Positions 10,096 to 20,783 are shown, counted from the first letter of the stretch. The stretch: DNA of 40,521 nt from Candidatus Margulisiibacteriota bacterium (GCA_009691415.1 SICP01000013.1:1-40521); one strand, 5' to 3'. Notes: generated by a model from the sequence alone, not told the origin. Made by a program: numbers and translations.

Positions 10096-10202
10096 ATTTG
10101 CCGCATCATAACATGTCTAAATAAAACTCGTAAATTTAGATTTTTACTCAATTTAGGTTTTTTTGATTTTACTATTCTAAAGTAGTGGTTTAGAATGGTC
10201 TT

Positions 10203-11390
10203 ATGATGGACGTGAAAAGAATGTATGCCAAAAATCTAGAAAATGAGTTGGATAAGCCCTTTATTTCAATATTAGTAGGACCAAGACAAGTCGGAAAATC
10301 GACACTGATGCAACACTTGCAAGTGATTTGTAAAAAACAAAAAAAGAAAACCCTTTATCTTAATTTGGAAGATCCCAGAGATCTCCAGTTTTTTAATCAT
10401 CCAGAAGAAGAAATTTTAGAAAAATTAGAAACAGCCGGAGATGTAATTTTTATTGATGAATTTCATTATTTAAAAAATGCGACCAAGTTATTTAAAATTT
10501 TATATGATTCTAAAAAGAAAATAAAAATTGTTGCATCAGGTTCTTCTGCAATTGAAATACATAAACATTTGCAAGAAAGCTTGGCAGGGCGATATCGAAA
10601 AACACAAATATTTCCATTAACATTGAAAGAGTATTTTTCTAAAAAAAATCCATTTAATCACTACCTTGTTTTTGGAGGAATGCCTGGATTGCTACATGAA
10701 GACAGTGATACAGAAAAAATGAATCTGCTCAATAATATTATTCAGGCTTACTTACTAAAAGATATTAAGTCGCTCATTAAAGAAGAAAACGTTAGGGCGT
10801 TTAATCATCTCTTGCAATTGTTGGCACAAAACCAAGGCAGTGTGGTGTCGGTTGCAAACTTGGCCAGAGAAATTGGGTTGAGTGAACCCACAATTCAAAC
10901 ACATCTAGAAATTATGTCACAAACATTTGTATGTTATCGGCTAAATAGTTATGCACGAAATTTAGCAAATGAAATTAAAAAATCTAAAAAATATTATTTA
11001 TTTGATCTAGGAATTCGACATAGTCTTCTGGCAGATTTTTCGGAAATTTCACGCCGTCAGGATATAGGTATCATTTCAGAAACCCTCGTTTTGTTAGCAA
11101 TATTACCGCAGCTAAAGCCCAACATGGATGTGAAATTTTGGAGGACACGCCAGGGTGAAGAAGTGGATTTCATCTTATTAAAAAATAGAATTCCGTACCC
11201 TGTTGAAGTAAAATACAATTTCACAGGGACAGTGATTCCCACAGGCCTCAAAATATTTTTAAGTAGATATCCCGAAGCCCCAGGAGCCCAAATAATTACT
11301 ACAACTGCACAAAACTCTCTCTGGTTTGATGGACGAGAAATAAAAATAACGGCTCTAAAAGAATGTGACCAATTAGATTATCTAGAATAA
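10203..11390 (+). CDS. AAA ATPase with C-terminal DUF4143-like domain
   Basis: Walker A GPRQVGKSTL, FIDEFHYLKNATKLFK, and C-terminal ARNLANEIKKSKKYYLFDLGIRH, WRTRQGEEVDFILL. Confidence 0.9.
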   Translation: MMDVKRMYAKNLENELDKPFISILVGPRQVGKSTLMQHLQVICKKQKKKTLYLNLEDPRDLQFFNHPEEEILEKLETAGDVIFIDEFHYLKNATKLFKILYDSKKKIKIVASGSSAIEIHKHLQESLAGRYRKTQIFPLTLKEYFSKKNPFNHYLVFGGMPGLLHEDSDTEKMNLLNNIIQAYLLKDIKSLIKEENVRAFNHLLQLLAQNQGSVVSVANLAREIGLSEPTIQTHLEIMSQTFVCYRLNSYARNLANEIKKSKKYYLFDLGIRHSLLADFSEISRRQDIGIISETLVLLAILPQLKPNMDVKFWRTRQGEEVDFILLKNRIPYPVEVKYNFTGTVIPTGLKIFLSRYPEAPGAQIITTTAQNSLWFDGREIKITALKECDQLDYLE

Positions 11391-11396
11391 AAGGAC

Positions 11397-12389
11397 ATGG
11401 ACATGAAAAAACAACGGCTCGTCAGTGGCATTCAACCTACCGGAAAAATGCATCTCGGTAATTATTTAGGGGCTGTTTCCAATTGGGTGCAGTTGCAACA
11501 TACATACGATGCCTACTTTCTCATCGTAGATTTACACGCACTCACCACTGTCTACGACAATCCCGCAAAACTACGCGAAGACAAACTCAATCTTGCGATA
11601 GATCTCTTGGCCGCCGGCATTGATCCAGAAGCCTGTTGTCTTTATTATCAATCGGACGTTCCAGAACACAGCGAACTCCATCTTATTTTATCCATGCTCA
11701 CGCCTCTACCTTGGCTAGAACGGGTGCCCAGTTACAAAAGCAAACTTCAAGACCTTCAAGAAAAAGACCTCAATACCTATGGCTTTCTAGGTTATCCAGT
11801 ATTGCAAGCTGCTGACATCATGTTATTCAATGCGCAACACGTGCCGGTTGGTGAAGACCAGCTTCCGCATTTAGAATTGGCTAGAGAAATCGCCCGTCGA
11901 TTTAACCATCTCTACAAAACCGATTTCTTTTGCGAGCCCCAAGCCCAACTCACACATTTCCCTGTTTTACCCGGACTCGATGGACGCAAAATGTCCAAAA
12001 GTTATGGCAACACCATTCCCATCTCTGCGTCAGAAGAAGCCGTCACAAAATCCGTCATGAGTATGTTAACGGATCCCAATCGCAAGCGACGTTATGACCC
12101 AGGCAATCCAGATATTTGTCCTGTATTTGCCTATCACAAAATTTATAACACCAAAGATCGCATTTCTGTAATCAATCAAACGTGTAAAACGGCAGAGCTA
12201 GGCTGTGTGGACTGCAAAAAAGAATTGGCCGCAACACTCAATGCCACACTTGCCGAGTTTCGCATCAACAGAACCCGCATTGCTAACGACATCGGAGAAG
12301 TCCAGAATATCCTCAAAAAAGGTGCGCAAAAAGCCAGAAACGAAGCAGCTAAAACACTTCAGAATGTTAGGATTTTAATTGGTCTTTGA
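11397..12389 (+). CDS. trpS: Tryptophanyl-tRNA synthetase
   Basis: SGIQPTGKMHLGNYLGA, GEDQLPHLELAREIARRFN, DGRKMSKSYGN. Confidence 0.96.
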   Translation: MDMKKQRLVSGIQPTGKMHLGNYLGAVSNWVQLQHTYDAYFLIVDLHALTTVYDNPAKLREDKLNLAIDLLAAGIDPEACCLYYQSDVPEHSELHLILSMLTPLPWLERVPSYKSKLQDLQEKDLNTYGFLGYPVLQAADIMLFNAQHVPVGEDQLPHLELAREIARRFNHLYKTDFFCEPQAQLTHFPVLPGLDGRKMSKSYGNTIPISASEEAVTKSVMSMLTDPNRKRRYDPGNPDICPVFAYHKIYNTKDRISVINQTCKTAELGCVDCKKELAATLNATLAEFRINRTRIANDIGEVQNILKKGAQKARNEAAKTLQNVRILIGL

Positions 12390-13860
12390 CGTGGCCTAAC
12401 GTTTGGACTGACACCGAAACATCATCCGCTTTACTAGAAAAAATAACGGATAACGCAGCAAGCGTATCGGACAATTCTTTGTCAGTTAATTTGCAGCGAA
12501 TCAATGCATTAGTTAAGGCCCAAAAAAGAGGCAAGTCGTTAAAATCAAGTTGTCTTTTACACCCATGCTGGTCCATATAGACCACCATGGGTGTACAGGT
12601 GATGTCAAAGAAGCCGTCAGAGCCCGTGATCACTTTGCTTCCAGAAAATACTGTAAGTGATGAAACAGAACAGACACTTTTGGTGTCATGATTATGAAAT
12701 CCCTCACTGCCGACATAGCCATTAGGGTTAGACATATCTCGCACACAATTATGCGAAGGTTGGCCTATGCATTTTGGATTTAAAACGGCGATAGCCTCTC
12801 CTGGAATGCCGACGTAATTTTCAGGTGCGTTCATCATGATGCATTCCCCATCAGGATCTACAACCATGGTTTGTGAATCTCCAATCGAAAGTGTAACTAC
12901 CTGAAAATGATCTCCCTCTGGGATCACAAGAGAGACTTCAAGTGTCGTGAGAGAATAGCTTTCAAGATCATGAGAATCAGGAAAAGTTTTGCAAATCTTT
13001 TCTATTTTCATCAAGAATTGAGAACGAAGAAACTTTAAATCTTCAGGGTTTGACGGATTAAAATTGGGTTTCAAAATTAGCTCGGCTTCAAAAAAATGTT
13101 TAAGTGATTCGGAGACATGTTTTGCCGCAAATTTACCTGTTGTCTTAAAAATATTATCTTCATCAGGACAGAAAGAAACGCCATCACAGACAATTGTAAA
13201 TGTACCCTTATTTTCAAACAACGTACCCGTATGTACGTGGTCGTGATTTTTATCAGAATGTTCAGAAGAAGGGAGGGATATGTAACTAGGGTGATCTAGT
13301 AATTCAGGGGGAGTTGTAGCATCAAATTGTTTGGGATTAAAATCTTTTACAGTATAACAATCCTTAAGTTCTATGCGGCAAAATTCTGTGATCAAGGACA
13401 TGACCTCCTCGCCAAGTTTTTCCCGAATAGAAGGACGTGTCAAAATATCAACTGCGGCATGAAAAACCCTAGGATCATCGTTGCTTTCCTCATGATTGAG
13501 GCCATTTCTACTATGGATATCTCCAAATCCGCACCCCTTTATTAATTGAAAAAGCGTCTCATGAAGCGACATTTCTTGCGAGTAGTCTGGATGAATACCA
13601 TAGAAAATATTCGTATAGAGAGTCCCGAATTGTTGAACCGCGTGTACCCAATAACCAAACTGATCTGGTGATATTTTTGTATTCTCAAAATTCTGAAGAT
13701 ATCCATGAACGTTTAAAAATCCAGTAGAACCCTCTGCTTTTGCCGCCTTTAAAAAAGCATCAGGATCATGCGCGATATATTCGGGGGTGTTCAAAAACGA
13801 TAAGACATTTGCCAGCAAATCTAATTCCGAGATATGTGCAGAAATAATTTTATACATCAC
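12367..13860 (-). CDS. PP2C-like protein phosphatase, paralogue 2 of tandem pair
   Basis: GTFTIVCDGVS, LSIGDSQTMVVD, VITGSDGFFDI and KADDVSVSV match PP2C metal-site motifs in order. Collinear similarity to the next ORF. Confidence 0.75.
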   Translation of the reverse strand: MMYKIISAHISELDLLANVLSFLNTPEYIAHDPDAFLKAAKAEGSTGFLNVHGYLQNFENTKISPDQFGYWVHAVQQFGTLYTNIFYGIHPDYSQEMSLHETLFQLIKGCGFGDIHSRNGLNHEESNDDPRVFHAAVDILTRPSIREKLGEEVMSLITEFCRIELKDCYTVKDFNPKQFDATTPPELLDHPSYISLPSSEHSDKNHDHVHTGTLFENKGTFTIVCDGVSFCPDEDNIFKTTGKFAAKHVSESLKHFFEAELILKPNFNPSNPEDLKFLRSQFLMKIEKICKTFPDSHDLESYSLTTLEVSLVIPEGDHFQVVTLSIGDSQTMVVDPDGECIMMNAPENYVGIPGEAIAVLNPKCIGQPSHNCVRDMSNPNGYVGSEGFHNHDTKSVCSVSSLTVFSGSKVITGSDGFFDITCTPMVVYMDQHGCKRQLDFNDLPLFWALTNALIRCKLTDKELSDTLAALSVIFSSKADDVSVSVQTLGHVKDQLKS

Positions 13861-13862
13861 GG

Positions 13863-15692
13863 TTAAACTCCAACCGTTTTAACAAGCAAAGTGATATCAT
13901 CTAGTTTCCCAGAGACTAAAACAGCAATAGCTGATAGTAATTCTGCTGTTTGGGGATCGGGTAAATTAAGAGCAAGAATTGATTTTGTGATAGCCTGGAG
14001 ACGCGGAAGATCATTAAAATCGATATCTTCACTAATAGATACGGTAGTCATGTCAAAAAATCCGTCTGAACCTACAAAATACGTACTTCCAGGATTTAAT
14101 TGTTTCACAGACACACCGCAAGACTGATTGTCTAATGTATGGTTATAAAAATTATATTGTCGGACGCTTCCCGTCCATTCTGGCGTCAATGTAATAGATC
14201 CACCAGGATTAGTCATATTTCTCACTAAATCAATGGGATGTTTCAAAAAATCAGTGGCTTCATCAAGATTAATAATCTCATTTCCAATAAAGCCAGAATA
14301 GTATTGGCAGATATTCATCATATGAAATGTTCCCGCAGGATCAAGCACCATCGTCTGTGAATCTCCACAGGTGAGCGTCACTAGATACGTGTGTTCTCCA
14401 AATGGAATTTCCAAAGCCACTTCCAAAGTTGTAGCTGATCTGGGATGTTGTAAATAGAAAGACATTTTCTTTTTAAGAAAGTGATTGAAATCCACTTGTA
14501 ACTTGGTGAGGTGAGATTTGTCTGTAGGATTAAAATCCGGCGGAAAAGTATATTTTGCAAGAAAGCCTTGGAGATTTACAGATATATTAATTGCAGCCGA
14601 TCGTCCAGTAATAGGCTTGCCTTCACGATCTCTACCACAGTTAGAAACGCCATCGCAAACAACAGTAAAACTTCCCTTCGGAATAGTGAGAGCGCCGACT
14701 ACGATACGATCCTGATTGTCGCCAGAATGTGTTGCTGAGGGAATAGAGGCATGGTTAGTGCCGTTGGATATTTCTATGGCATGAAGATAAGCGGAACTCT
14801 TTGGAGTACCACAATACGTTTCTAGATTAAGAATAAAGGGTTGTCCCAATTGGGGCTCAAATTTCCGAATAGTTTCTAGTGCGTATATCAGAATTCTCAG
14901 GTCATCTCCGATGTCTTGTCCTATCCCGTTACGATCTAATATAGAGTCAAAGTGATAGCCTGCGAAAAATTGCTCCAAGTGTTCAAGTAGAGAAGGAGGC
15001 GTTTCTTGCTTAGAATTTTCTGCGACAATGTGCGTATAGATAGCGCCCCATTTAGAAATCATGTCTTTCCATGCTGGACAAGAAATTCCCGAAGCCTTTT
15101 CGCAAGTCTCAAAAGAAGAAACAGAATAATGATCCCCCAAAAAACCAATAGACTTAGCTGCAATCAAAAATGAATCTAAAGCATCCAGAGAAGGCTTGTC
15201 CAAAAACTCTAAAACGGTTTTGATTTCAGGTCTGTCAGTGTGTGCCATTATAGGGGGCCCTTTCGTTTCTGGGAGATCTGGGATAACGCCAAGGGCGTGC
15301 GGGGGAGAGGAAAATGTAAAAAGTGTGTTCTGTTCTATAGGGCAATAACGCTTTGATTTTTCACAGAGAGCCTCCCAAAATTTAGCATCTACACCCTGAG
15401 GGGGTATACGATTAAGAGCACCCTCTTTAGTCATTAATCCAATCAACTTAGCATGAACAGCATACTCTTTTGTATTGAGTTTCGGGGACATCAAAATAGT
15501 AAGTACGTATCGAAACGAACTATCTCGCACATAGCGCTTCAAATCCTCGTGACTTAAATGGTCCAAATTAAAAAACGCCTGAAACGTTTTAATTAAAAGA
15601 CCAATCTCCGACTCAGTAGGAGAAGCTGGAGGAGAGGAATTAGATCTCAACAGGAGATTCATCTCTGATGCAATAACTTTATTCATACTCAA
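13863..15692 (-). CDS. PP2C-like protein phosphatase, paralogue 1 of tandem pair, with extra N-terminal region
   Basis: HSGDNQDRIVVG, GSFTVVCDGVSNC, TTLEVALEIPFGEHTYLVTLTCGDSQTMVLDP, YFVGSDGFFDM, KLDDITLLV. Confidence 0.78.
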   Translation of the reverse strand: MSMNKVIASEMNLLLRSNSSPPASPTESEIGLLIKTFQAFFNLDHLSHEDLKRYVRDSSFRYVLTILMSPKLNTKEYAVHAKLIGLMTKEGALNRIPPQGVDAKFWEALCEKSKRYCPIEQNTLFTFSSPPHALGVIPDLPETKGPPIMAHTDRPEIKTVLEFLDKPSLDALDSFLIAAKSIGFLGDHYSVSSFETCEKASGISCPAWKDMISKWGAIYTHIVAENSKQETPPSLLEHLEQFFAGYHFDSILDRNGIGQDIGDDLRILIYALETIRKFEPQLGQPFILNLETYCGTPKSSAYLHAIEISNGTNHASIPSATHSGDNQDRIVVGALTIPKGSFTVVCDGVSNCGRDREGKPITGRSAAINISVNLQGFLAKYTFPPDFNPTDKSHLTKLQVDFNHFLKKKMSFYLQHPRSATTLEVALEIPFGEHTYLVTLTCGDSQTMVLDPAGTFHMMNICQYYSGFIGNEIINLDEATDFLKHPIDLVRNMTNPGGSITLTPEWTGSVRQYNFYNHTLDNQSCGVSVKQLNPGSTYFVGSDGFFDMTTVSISEDIDFNDLPRLQAITKSILALNLPDPQTAELLSAIAVLVSGKLDDITLLVKTVGV

Positions 15693-15722
15693 AATTTACC
15701 TTTTCTATGATTACAACAAACG

Positions 15723-15762
15723 TTCGATAATAAAGTATCGAAAAAAACGCCCAAAAAATTTC
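15723..15762 (-). promoter_or_regulatory. Promoter-like element copy C and overlapping TTCGATA-ataaag-TATCGAA palindrome
   Basis: Minus strand GAAATTTTTTGGGCGTTTTTTTCGATACTTTATTATCGAA; matches copies at 58..96 and 37001..37041. Confidence 0.55.
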
Positions 15763-15808
15763 ACATCCATTGCCTTCACTCTTTAAACCCATTAAAATCT
15801 ATACAATC

Positions 15809-16000
15809 ATGACCCCCGCAATTTCAATGTTCTATGGTGTGCTATCTATTCCAGATGGAAACCTTCTTGAAGGGAGTCTTCCTGCTAAAAAACTAAGATT
15901 GGCTCAGGCATGGATAACCATTCATGAGGAAGAATTAATAGCTGATTGGAACTTAGACGTTAAGGGTGAAAATGTTTTTAAAATCGAGCCATTAAAATAA
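15809..16000 (+). CDS. DUF4160-like protein, apparently internally deleted
   Basis: MTPAISMFYG joined directly to VLSIPDGNLLEGSLPAKKLRLAQAWITIHEEELIADWNL; the usual central H-x-P-H-x-H stretch is absent. Confidence 0.65.
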   Translation: MTPAISMFYGVLSIPDGNLLEGSLPAKKLRLAQAWITIHEEELIADWNLDVKGENVFKIEPLK

Positions 16001-16233
16001 TGAATCCACGAGTACAATCTGTCGTTCCAAAAGAAGATTTTACATTAGAACTTCTCTTTAGTAATGGCGAAGTAAAGCATTTTGATATGCACGCTTATTT
16101 AGAAATAGGTGTATTTAGAGAACTTAAAAACCTAGCTTTATTTAAGACTGCAAAAGCAGACCATGGAACCGTCCAATGGGTCCATGAGCAAGAATTATGC
16201 CCCGATACACTCTATCTAAAAAGTAAAAAATAA
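16000..16233 (+). CDS. DUF2442-like protein
   Basis: MNPRVQSVVPKEDFTLELLFSNGEVKHFDMHAYLEIGVFRELKNLALFKTAKADHGTVQWVHEQELCPDTLY fits the family pattern. Confidence 0.82.
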   Translation: MNPRVQSVVPKEDFTLELLFSNGEVKHFDMHAYLEIGVFRELKNLALFKTAKADHGTVQWVHEQELCPDTLYLKSKK

Positions 16234-16252
16234 AACGCTATAGGAGCGCCTC

Positions 16253-17506
16253 ATGACCCCAAGATACACCTATCTCAAAGATACTGAAGTTTCCCAAGCA
16301 CTAGATCTAGAACTACAACGCCAACGCGACAAAATCGAACTCATCGCCTCTGAAAATTTCACCTCTCTTGCCGTCATGGAAACGCAAGGATCTTGGCTCA
16401 CCAATAAATACGCAGAAGGCCTTCCCAAAAAACGGTACTATGGCGGATGCGAATACGTCGACATCGTAGAACAACTCGCCATCGATCGTGTCTGCCAACT
16501 CTTTGGCGCCAAATTCGCCAACGTCCAACCGCACTCTGGGGCTTCAGCCAACAACGCCGTTTACTTCGCACTTCTCACGCCTGGCGACACCATCATGGGC
16601 ATGAATCTTGCACACGGCGGACACCTCTCTCACGGATCACCCGTTAATATTTCTGGAAAATATTTCAAAGTCATTCCCTACGGTGTTTCTGGCGAAACCG
16701 AAACAATAGACTACGACGAAATGGAACGCCTTGCTCTAGAACACAAACCCAAACTCATCGTCGCAGGTGCCTCTGCCTACGCCAGAATAATCAACTTCGA
16801 ACGCATTAGCCAAATCGCCAAAAAAATCGGCGCGCTTTTCTTCGTAGACATGGCGCACATTGCAGGATTAGTAGCCGCAGGATTACACCCCAGTCCCATG
16901 CCCTATGCAGATGTTGTTTCGTCCACAACACACAAAACATTAAGAGGCCCACGCGGCGGTATTATCCTCACTAACAATGCAGAAATTGCCGTAAAAATTA
17001 ACAAAGCCGTTTTCCCAGGCACGCAAGGGGGTCCGCTCATGCATGTGATTGCAGCCAAAGCCGTCTGCTTCCAAGAAGCGTTGCAACCAGACTTTAAAAC
17101 CTACCAAGCCCAAGTCATCAAAAATGCCCAGGCGATGGCCAAAACATTTATGGCGCGCGGCATCAAACTAGTATCCGGCGGCACCGACAACCACCTCACA
17201 CTGCTCAATCTCACCGATAAAAATCTCACCGGAAAAGCTGTTGAAGAAGCACTCGACCACGTCGGAATCACTACCAACAAAAACACCGTGCCCAACGAAA
17301 CCCAAAGCCCATTCGTCACATCAGGCATCAGAATCGGCACCCCAGCTATGACAAGCCGCGGTCTCAAAGAAGCCGATATGGCTCACGTCGCCACGCTCAT
17401 TGCAGACATCATCGACAACTTAACCGATGCCGCCGTACACGCAAGCGTCGCCAAAGAAGTCCTCGTGCTCACCCAAAAGTTTCCTCTCTATCCGGAGCTT
17501 GGATGA
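16253..17506 (+). CDS. glyA: Serine hydroxymethyltransferase
   Basis: [34 protein letters not shown] (PLP lysine), [18 protein letters not shown]. Confidence 0.97.
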   Translation: MTPRYTYLKDTEVSQALDLELQRQRDKIELIASENFTSLAVMETQGSWLTNKYAEGLPKKRYYGGCEYVDIVEQLAIDRVCQLFGAKFANVQPHSGASANNAVYFALLTPGDTIMGMNLAHGGHLSHGSPVNISGKYFKVIPYGVSGETETIDYDEMERLALEHKPKLIVAGASAYARIINFERISQIAKKIGALFFVDMAHIAGLVAAGLHPSPMPYADVVSSTTHKTLRGPRGGIILTNNAEIAVKINKAVFPGTQGGPLMHVIAAKAVCFQEALQPDFKTYQAQVIKNAQAMAKTFMARGIKLVSGGTDNHLTLLNLTDKNLTGKAVEEALDHVGITTNKNTVPNETQSPFVTSGIRIGTPAMTSRGLKEADMAHVATLIADIIDNLTDAAVHASVAKEVLVLTQKFPLYPELG

Positions 17507-18333
17507 CCATCGGGTACCTCGGCCCAGCCGGCACATTTACCGAACGCGCATTCAAGAAATTCTGTAGCCTAAATAAGCTTCCAGAAGAAGGCGTTCAGGC
17601 ATCCTCTATATGGGATCTCTTCGAACTGTTTAACCAAAAAAAATGTGACATTATTATCGTACCCATCGAAAATTCAATCGAAGGGTCTGTGAGTACAACG
17701 ATGGATCTTATCTCCTCAACAGAAAGTATTTATATTCAGCAAGAAATAGTGCTGCCCATTAAACACTGTTTATTTGGCAAGAAAAAAATGGCGCTTTCTG
17801 AAATAGAAAGTGTAGTTTCACACCCTCAAGCCCTATCTCAATGCCAACATTATTTGCGCCAAAATCTTTCAAAAGCCCAAGCGATACCAGCCACTTCAAC
17901 AGCACATGCCGCAGAATTATTGGATGAGAACGAATCTATAATAGGTAGCAAAGAGCTAGGTAGCCTGTACAATTTAGAGTTGTTGGCCGAAGGCATCAAC
18001 GACCAAAAAAACAACCAAACCCGATTCGTAGCCATCGGAAGAACATCTACCGAACCTACAGGAAATGACAAAACGTCTATTATTATTTCTTCTATTAAAG
18101 ACAAACCCGGTGGCCTCGTTGATATGCTCACCGCCTTTGCCAAAAGAAATATTAATCTCACCCGAATAGAATCCAGGCCCACACGAAACGTGCTCGGCGA
18201 ATATCTGTTTTACATCGATTGCGAAGGCCACGAAAAAGACCCTCTCGTTATGGAAGCCTTAACTGAAATCAAAAAAGAAGCCTCTTACTTTAAAAAGCTA
18301 GGATCATATAAAAAGGACACAACTCATGCTTGA
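17503..18333 (+). CDS. pheA: Prephenate dehydratase (PDT plus ACT, no chorismate mutase domain)
   Basis: [62 protein letters not shown]. Confidence 0.93.
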   Translation: MTIGYLGPAGTFTERAFKKFCSLNKLPEEGVQASSIWDLFELFNQKKCDIIIVPIENSIEGSVSTTMDLISSTESIYIQQEIVLPIKHCLFGKKKMALSEIESVVSHPQALSQCQHYLRQNLSKAQAIPATSTAHAAELLDENESIIGSKELGSLYNLELLAEGINDQKNNQTRFVAIGRTSTEPTGNDKTSIIISSIKDKPGGLVDMLTAFAKRNINLTRIESRPTRNVLGEYLFYIDCEGHEKDPLVMEALTEIKKEASYFKKLGSYKKDTTHA

Positions 18334-19570
18334 TCCCAAAATTGTTCGTGAAGAATACGCCCATGTAAAAGACGCCATGAACAGCCGAAATTATCCGCTC
18401 AATTTTTTAGAGAAATATGCGCAAGCTGACCAAGACTGGAGACAGCTACAGCAAGAAGTAGATCGCCTCAAAAATGAACAAAAATTACTCACGCCCAAAG
18501 GCAAACCCGATCCAGAAATTCTAGAAACACTTAAGAAAAAATCAGATGAAATCAAAGAAAAAAATGACACACTTCTCATCCTAGAAGACGCCGTCAAAAC
18601 GGCCGCACTCTACATCCCCAATATTCCAAAACCAGAAACGCCACTCGGAAAAAGCGAAGACGACAATCAAGTAGTCAGAATGGTAGGCGAAATCCCCGCC
18701 TTCTCATTTACCCCCAAACCCCACGAAGAAATTGGCGTCACCAGAGGCCTGCTAGAATTCGAAAAAGCCACGCAAATAACAGGTGCACGTTTTGCCATTT
18801 ACAAAAATAATGGTGCCCGACTAGAACGTGCCCTCATCAACTTCATGTTAGACAAACAGCGCGAAAATGGATACACCGAAATCCTACCTCCCGTTATTGT
18901 CCGAAGCCAAAGCCTACAAGGCACCGGACAACTCCCCAAATTTGCAGACGACCTCTTTAAACTAGAAGGCACCGACTACTGGCTCAGCCCCACCGCCGAA
19001 GTCCAACTCACCAATCTCTATCAAGATTCGATCATTCCCGAAGACGAACTCCCCATCAAAATCACCGCCTATACCCCCTGTTTTCGCAAAGAAGCCGGTT
19101 CCCACGGAAAAGACATGAAAGGACTCATCCGATTACACCAATTCAATAAAGTCGAGCTCGTACAATTCGAAACTCCCGAAAATTCCGACGCAGGACTCGC
19201 CACCCTCTTAGCCTCTGCAGAATCTGTTCTTCAGGCACTCAAGCTGCCTTATCGCGTCGTCTCATTGTGCACAGGGGACATCGGATTTTCATCTGCCAAA
19301 ACCTATGATTTGGAAGTCTGGTTTCCGTCTCAAAATAACTATCGAGAAATTTCTTCGTGCTCTCATTTCACAGATTTTCAATCCCGAAGGGCCATGATAA
19401 GATACAGACGTAACGCAGATGGAAAAGTAGCGTATTTACATACGCTCAACGGATCTGGAGTCGCGGTAGGACGTACATTCGCAGCCATTCTCGAAAATTA
19501 CCAAAATCAAGATGGTTCGATTAATGTACCAGAAGTATTGCAACCCTATCTTAGGGAAACCCTCATTTAA
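18326..19570 (+). CDS. serS: Seryl-tRNA synthetase
   Basis: Coiled-coil N-terminus starting [40 protein letters not shown] (motif 2); [22 protein letters not shown] (motif 3). Confidence 0.96.
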   Translation: MLDPKIVREEYAHVKDAMNSRNYPLNFLEKYAQADQDWRQLQQEVDRLKNEQKLLTPKGKPDPEILETLKKKSDEIKEKNDTLLILEDAVKTAALYIPNIPKPETPLGKSEDDNQVVRMVGEIPAFSFTPKPHEEIGVTRGLLEFEKATQITGARFAIYKNNGARLERALINFMLDKQRENGYTEILPPVIVRSQSLQGTGQLPKFADDLFKLEGTDYWLSPTAEVQLTNLYQDSIIPEDELPIKITAYTPCFRKEAGSHGKDMKGLIRLHQFNKVELVQFETPENSDAGLATLLASAESVLQALKLPYRVVSLCTGDIGFSSAKTYDLEVWFPSQNNYREISSCSHFTDFQSRRAMIRYRRNADGKVAYLHTLNGSGVAVGRTFAAILENYQNQDGSINVPEVLQPYLRETLI

Positions 19571-19580
19571 GGAAGAAGAC

Positions 19581-19862
19581 GTGGCAGAAAAAAATACACA
19601 ATACATTAAATTTTTTCGGGCACTCGCCAATGAAGAGCGCATTGAAATTGTAAAATTGCTCAAAAAAAACAAAGAAATGTCTGCGCAAGAAGTCGAAAAA
19701 AACTTCTATCTTGAGCAATCCACAACCTCTCATCACCTCAATACACTCAAACGTGCAGGCGTGACAAAATCCAGAAAAGAAGGCCGCAATATTTATTATT
19801 CGGTAGACTTTGAGACGTTTGCTGAAATCTGGAAGAAATTTGAACGGATATTGTTCGAATAA
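19581..19862 (+). CDS. ArsR-family winged-helix regulator
   Basis: GTG start inside ORF 19512..19862, preceded by ggaaga: MAEKNTQYIKFFRALANEERIEIVKLLKKN...STTSHHLNTLKRAGVTKSRKEGRNIYYSV. Confidence 0.85.
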   Translation: MAEKNTQYIKFFRALANEERIEIVKLLKKNKEMSAQEVEKNFYLEQSTTSHHLNTLKRAGVTKSRKEGRNIYYSVDFETFAEIWKKFERILFE

Positions 19863-19868
19863 AATCAT

Positions 19869-19907
19869 GCAAGTTTTATCCTGAAACTGACGATATACTC
19901 ATTAAGA
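19869..19907 (+). promoter_or_regulatory. Promoter-like element copy D (weaker)
   Basis: GCAAGTTTTATCCTGAAACTGACGATATACTCATTAAG, same 22-nt register from block start to CGATA as copies B and C. Confidence 0.4.
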
Positions 19908-19927
19908 CAGCGTAAGGAGGGGGTAAA

Positions 19928-20257
19928 ATGTGGAGTAAAGAAGAGCAAGAATTAGAATCGATGGAATCTTCACTGGCACTGAGCTTACTAGAAGATGACT
20001 TCGATTTTTTACCAACAGCATTTGAACGACGACAAAAATTCCAAGAAGTGCTCAAAAATATATTGCCTTACTTAGGCTCTGATGAGACCAAAATAATTTT
20101 GGCAGAAATTGTTATAGCCTTGAAATTAGAGGGTATAGTAGGTAAGACGCTCTCCGAAAGAGACGCCAAGATGATTCGCGTTCTAAATGAGGCCATCGTA
20201 GGCGAGCCCACCAAAAAGCAACAAGCCTTAAAATATGCTTACAAATTATTAAAGTAG
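19928..20257 (+). CDS. Hypothetical protein (109 aa)
   Basis: ORF with aaggagg SD; no family recognised. Confidence 0.7.
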   Translation: MWSKEEQELESMESSLALSLLEDDFDFLPTAFERRQKFQEVLKNILPYLGSDETKIILAEIVIALKLEGIVGKTLSERDAKMIRVLNEAIVGEPTKKQQALKYAYKLLK

Positions 20258-20264
20258 GGAAAGC

Positions 20265-20459
20265 ATGAGCAACATCAACTCCGACTATTTTAAAAGCCCC
20301 AAACAAAGCGATACCCCCATCGCAGACTCTCTCGCTGCCATGGCCAACAAACATTTCGAAAAATTAGGCATCGAAGACCGCGTTACCATAGACCCAGATA
20401 CGTCCAGAAACACACCCGCCCCCCCCCCGTCTTCTCTCACAAAAGGACATCTTGTCTAG
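20265..20459 (+). CDS. Hypothetical protein (64 aa) with internal C10 tract
   Basis: ORF 8 nt after the previous stop; C10 at 20419..20428 encodes APPPS. Confidence 0.5.
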   Translation: MSNINSDYFKSPKQSDTPIADSLAAMANKHFEKLGIEDRVTIDPDTSRNTPAPPPSSLTKGHLV

Positions 20460-20467
20460 AGAAATCT

Positions 20468-20770
20468 ATGGATATTAAACCCATACAAGTCCCCAAAAAA
20501 TTAAATCAACAAGCTCAAAATAGTACGCAAAAAGAACGTGCCGAAGAAGGTCGATTCGGAAAGCTCTTCAAAGAAACCGTAGAGACCGTCTCCTACCAAG
20601 CCGTCATTGCCGCAGAAGAAACCGAAAAACAACGCCTCCGAAAAGAAAAAGCCAAACTAGAAGCCCTCCGAAAAAAAGGTGACGACGACGACGAACCCGT
20701 CCAAAACATCAAAGACAAAATCCACGCCCTAGCAGAACTAGAACGAAGGGCTAGAGGGTTGGGGCTGTAA
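20468..20770 (+). CDS. Hypothetical charged helical protein (100 aa)
   Basis: ORF MDIKPIQVPKKLNQQAQ...; weak SD; may be the C-terminal part of the preceding ORF in another frame. Confidence 0.6.
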   Translation: MDIKPIQVPKKLNQQAQNSTQKERAEEGRFGKLFKETVETVSYQAVIAAEETEKQRLRKEKAKLEALRKKGDDDDEPVQNIKDKIHALAELERRARGLGL

Positions 20771-20783
20771 ATTAAAAGATAAA

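Noticed and set aside
12367-12389. 23-bp convergent overlap of trpS and PP2C paralogue 2 as a regulatory antisense feature
   Set aside because: Short tail-to-tail overlaps are common in compact genomes; nothing further supports regulation.
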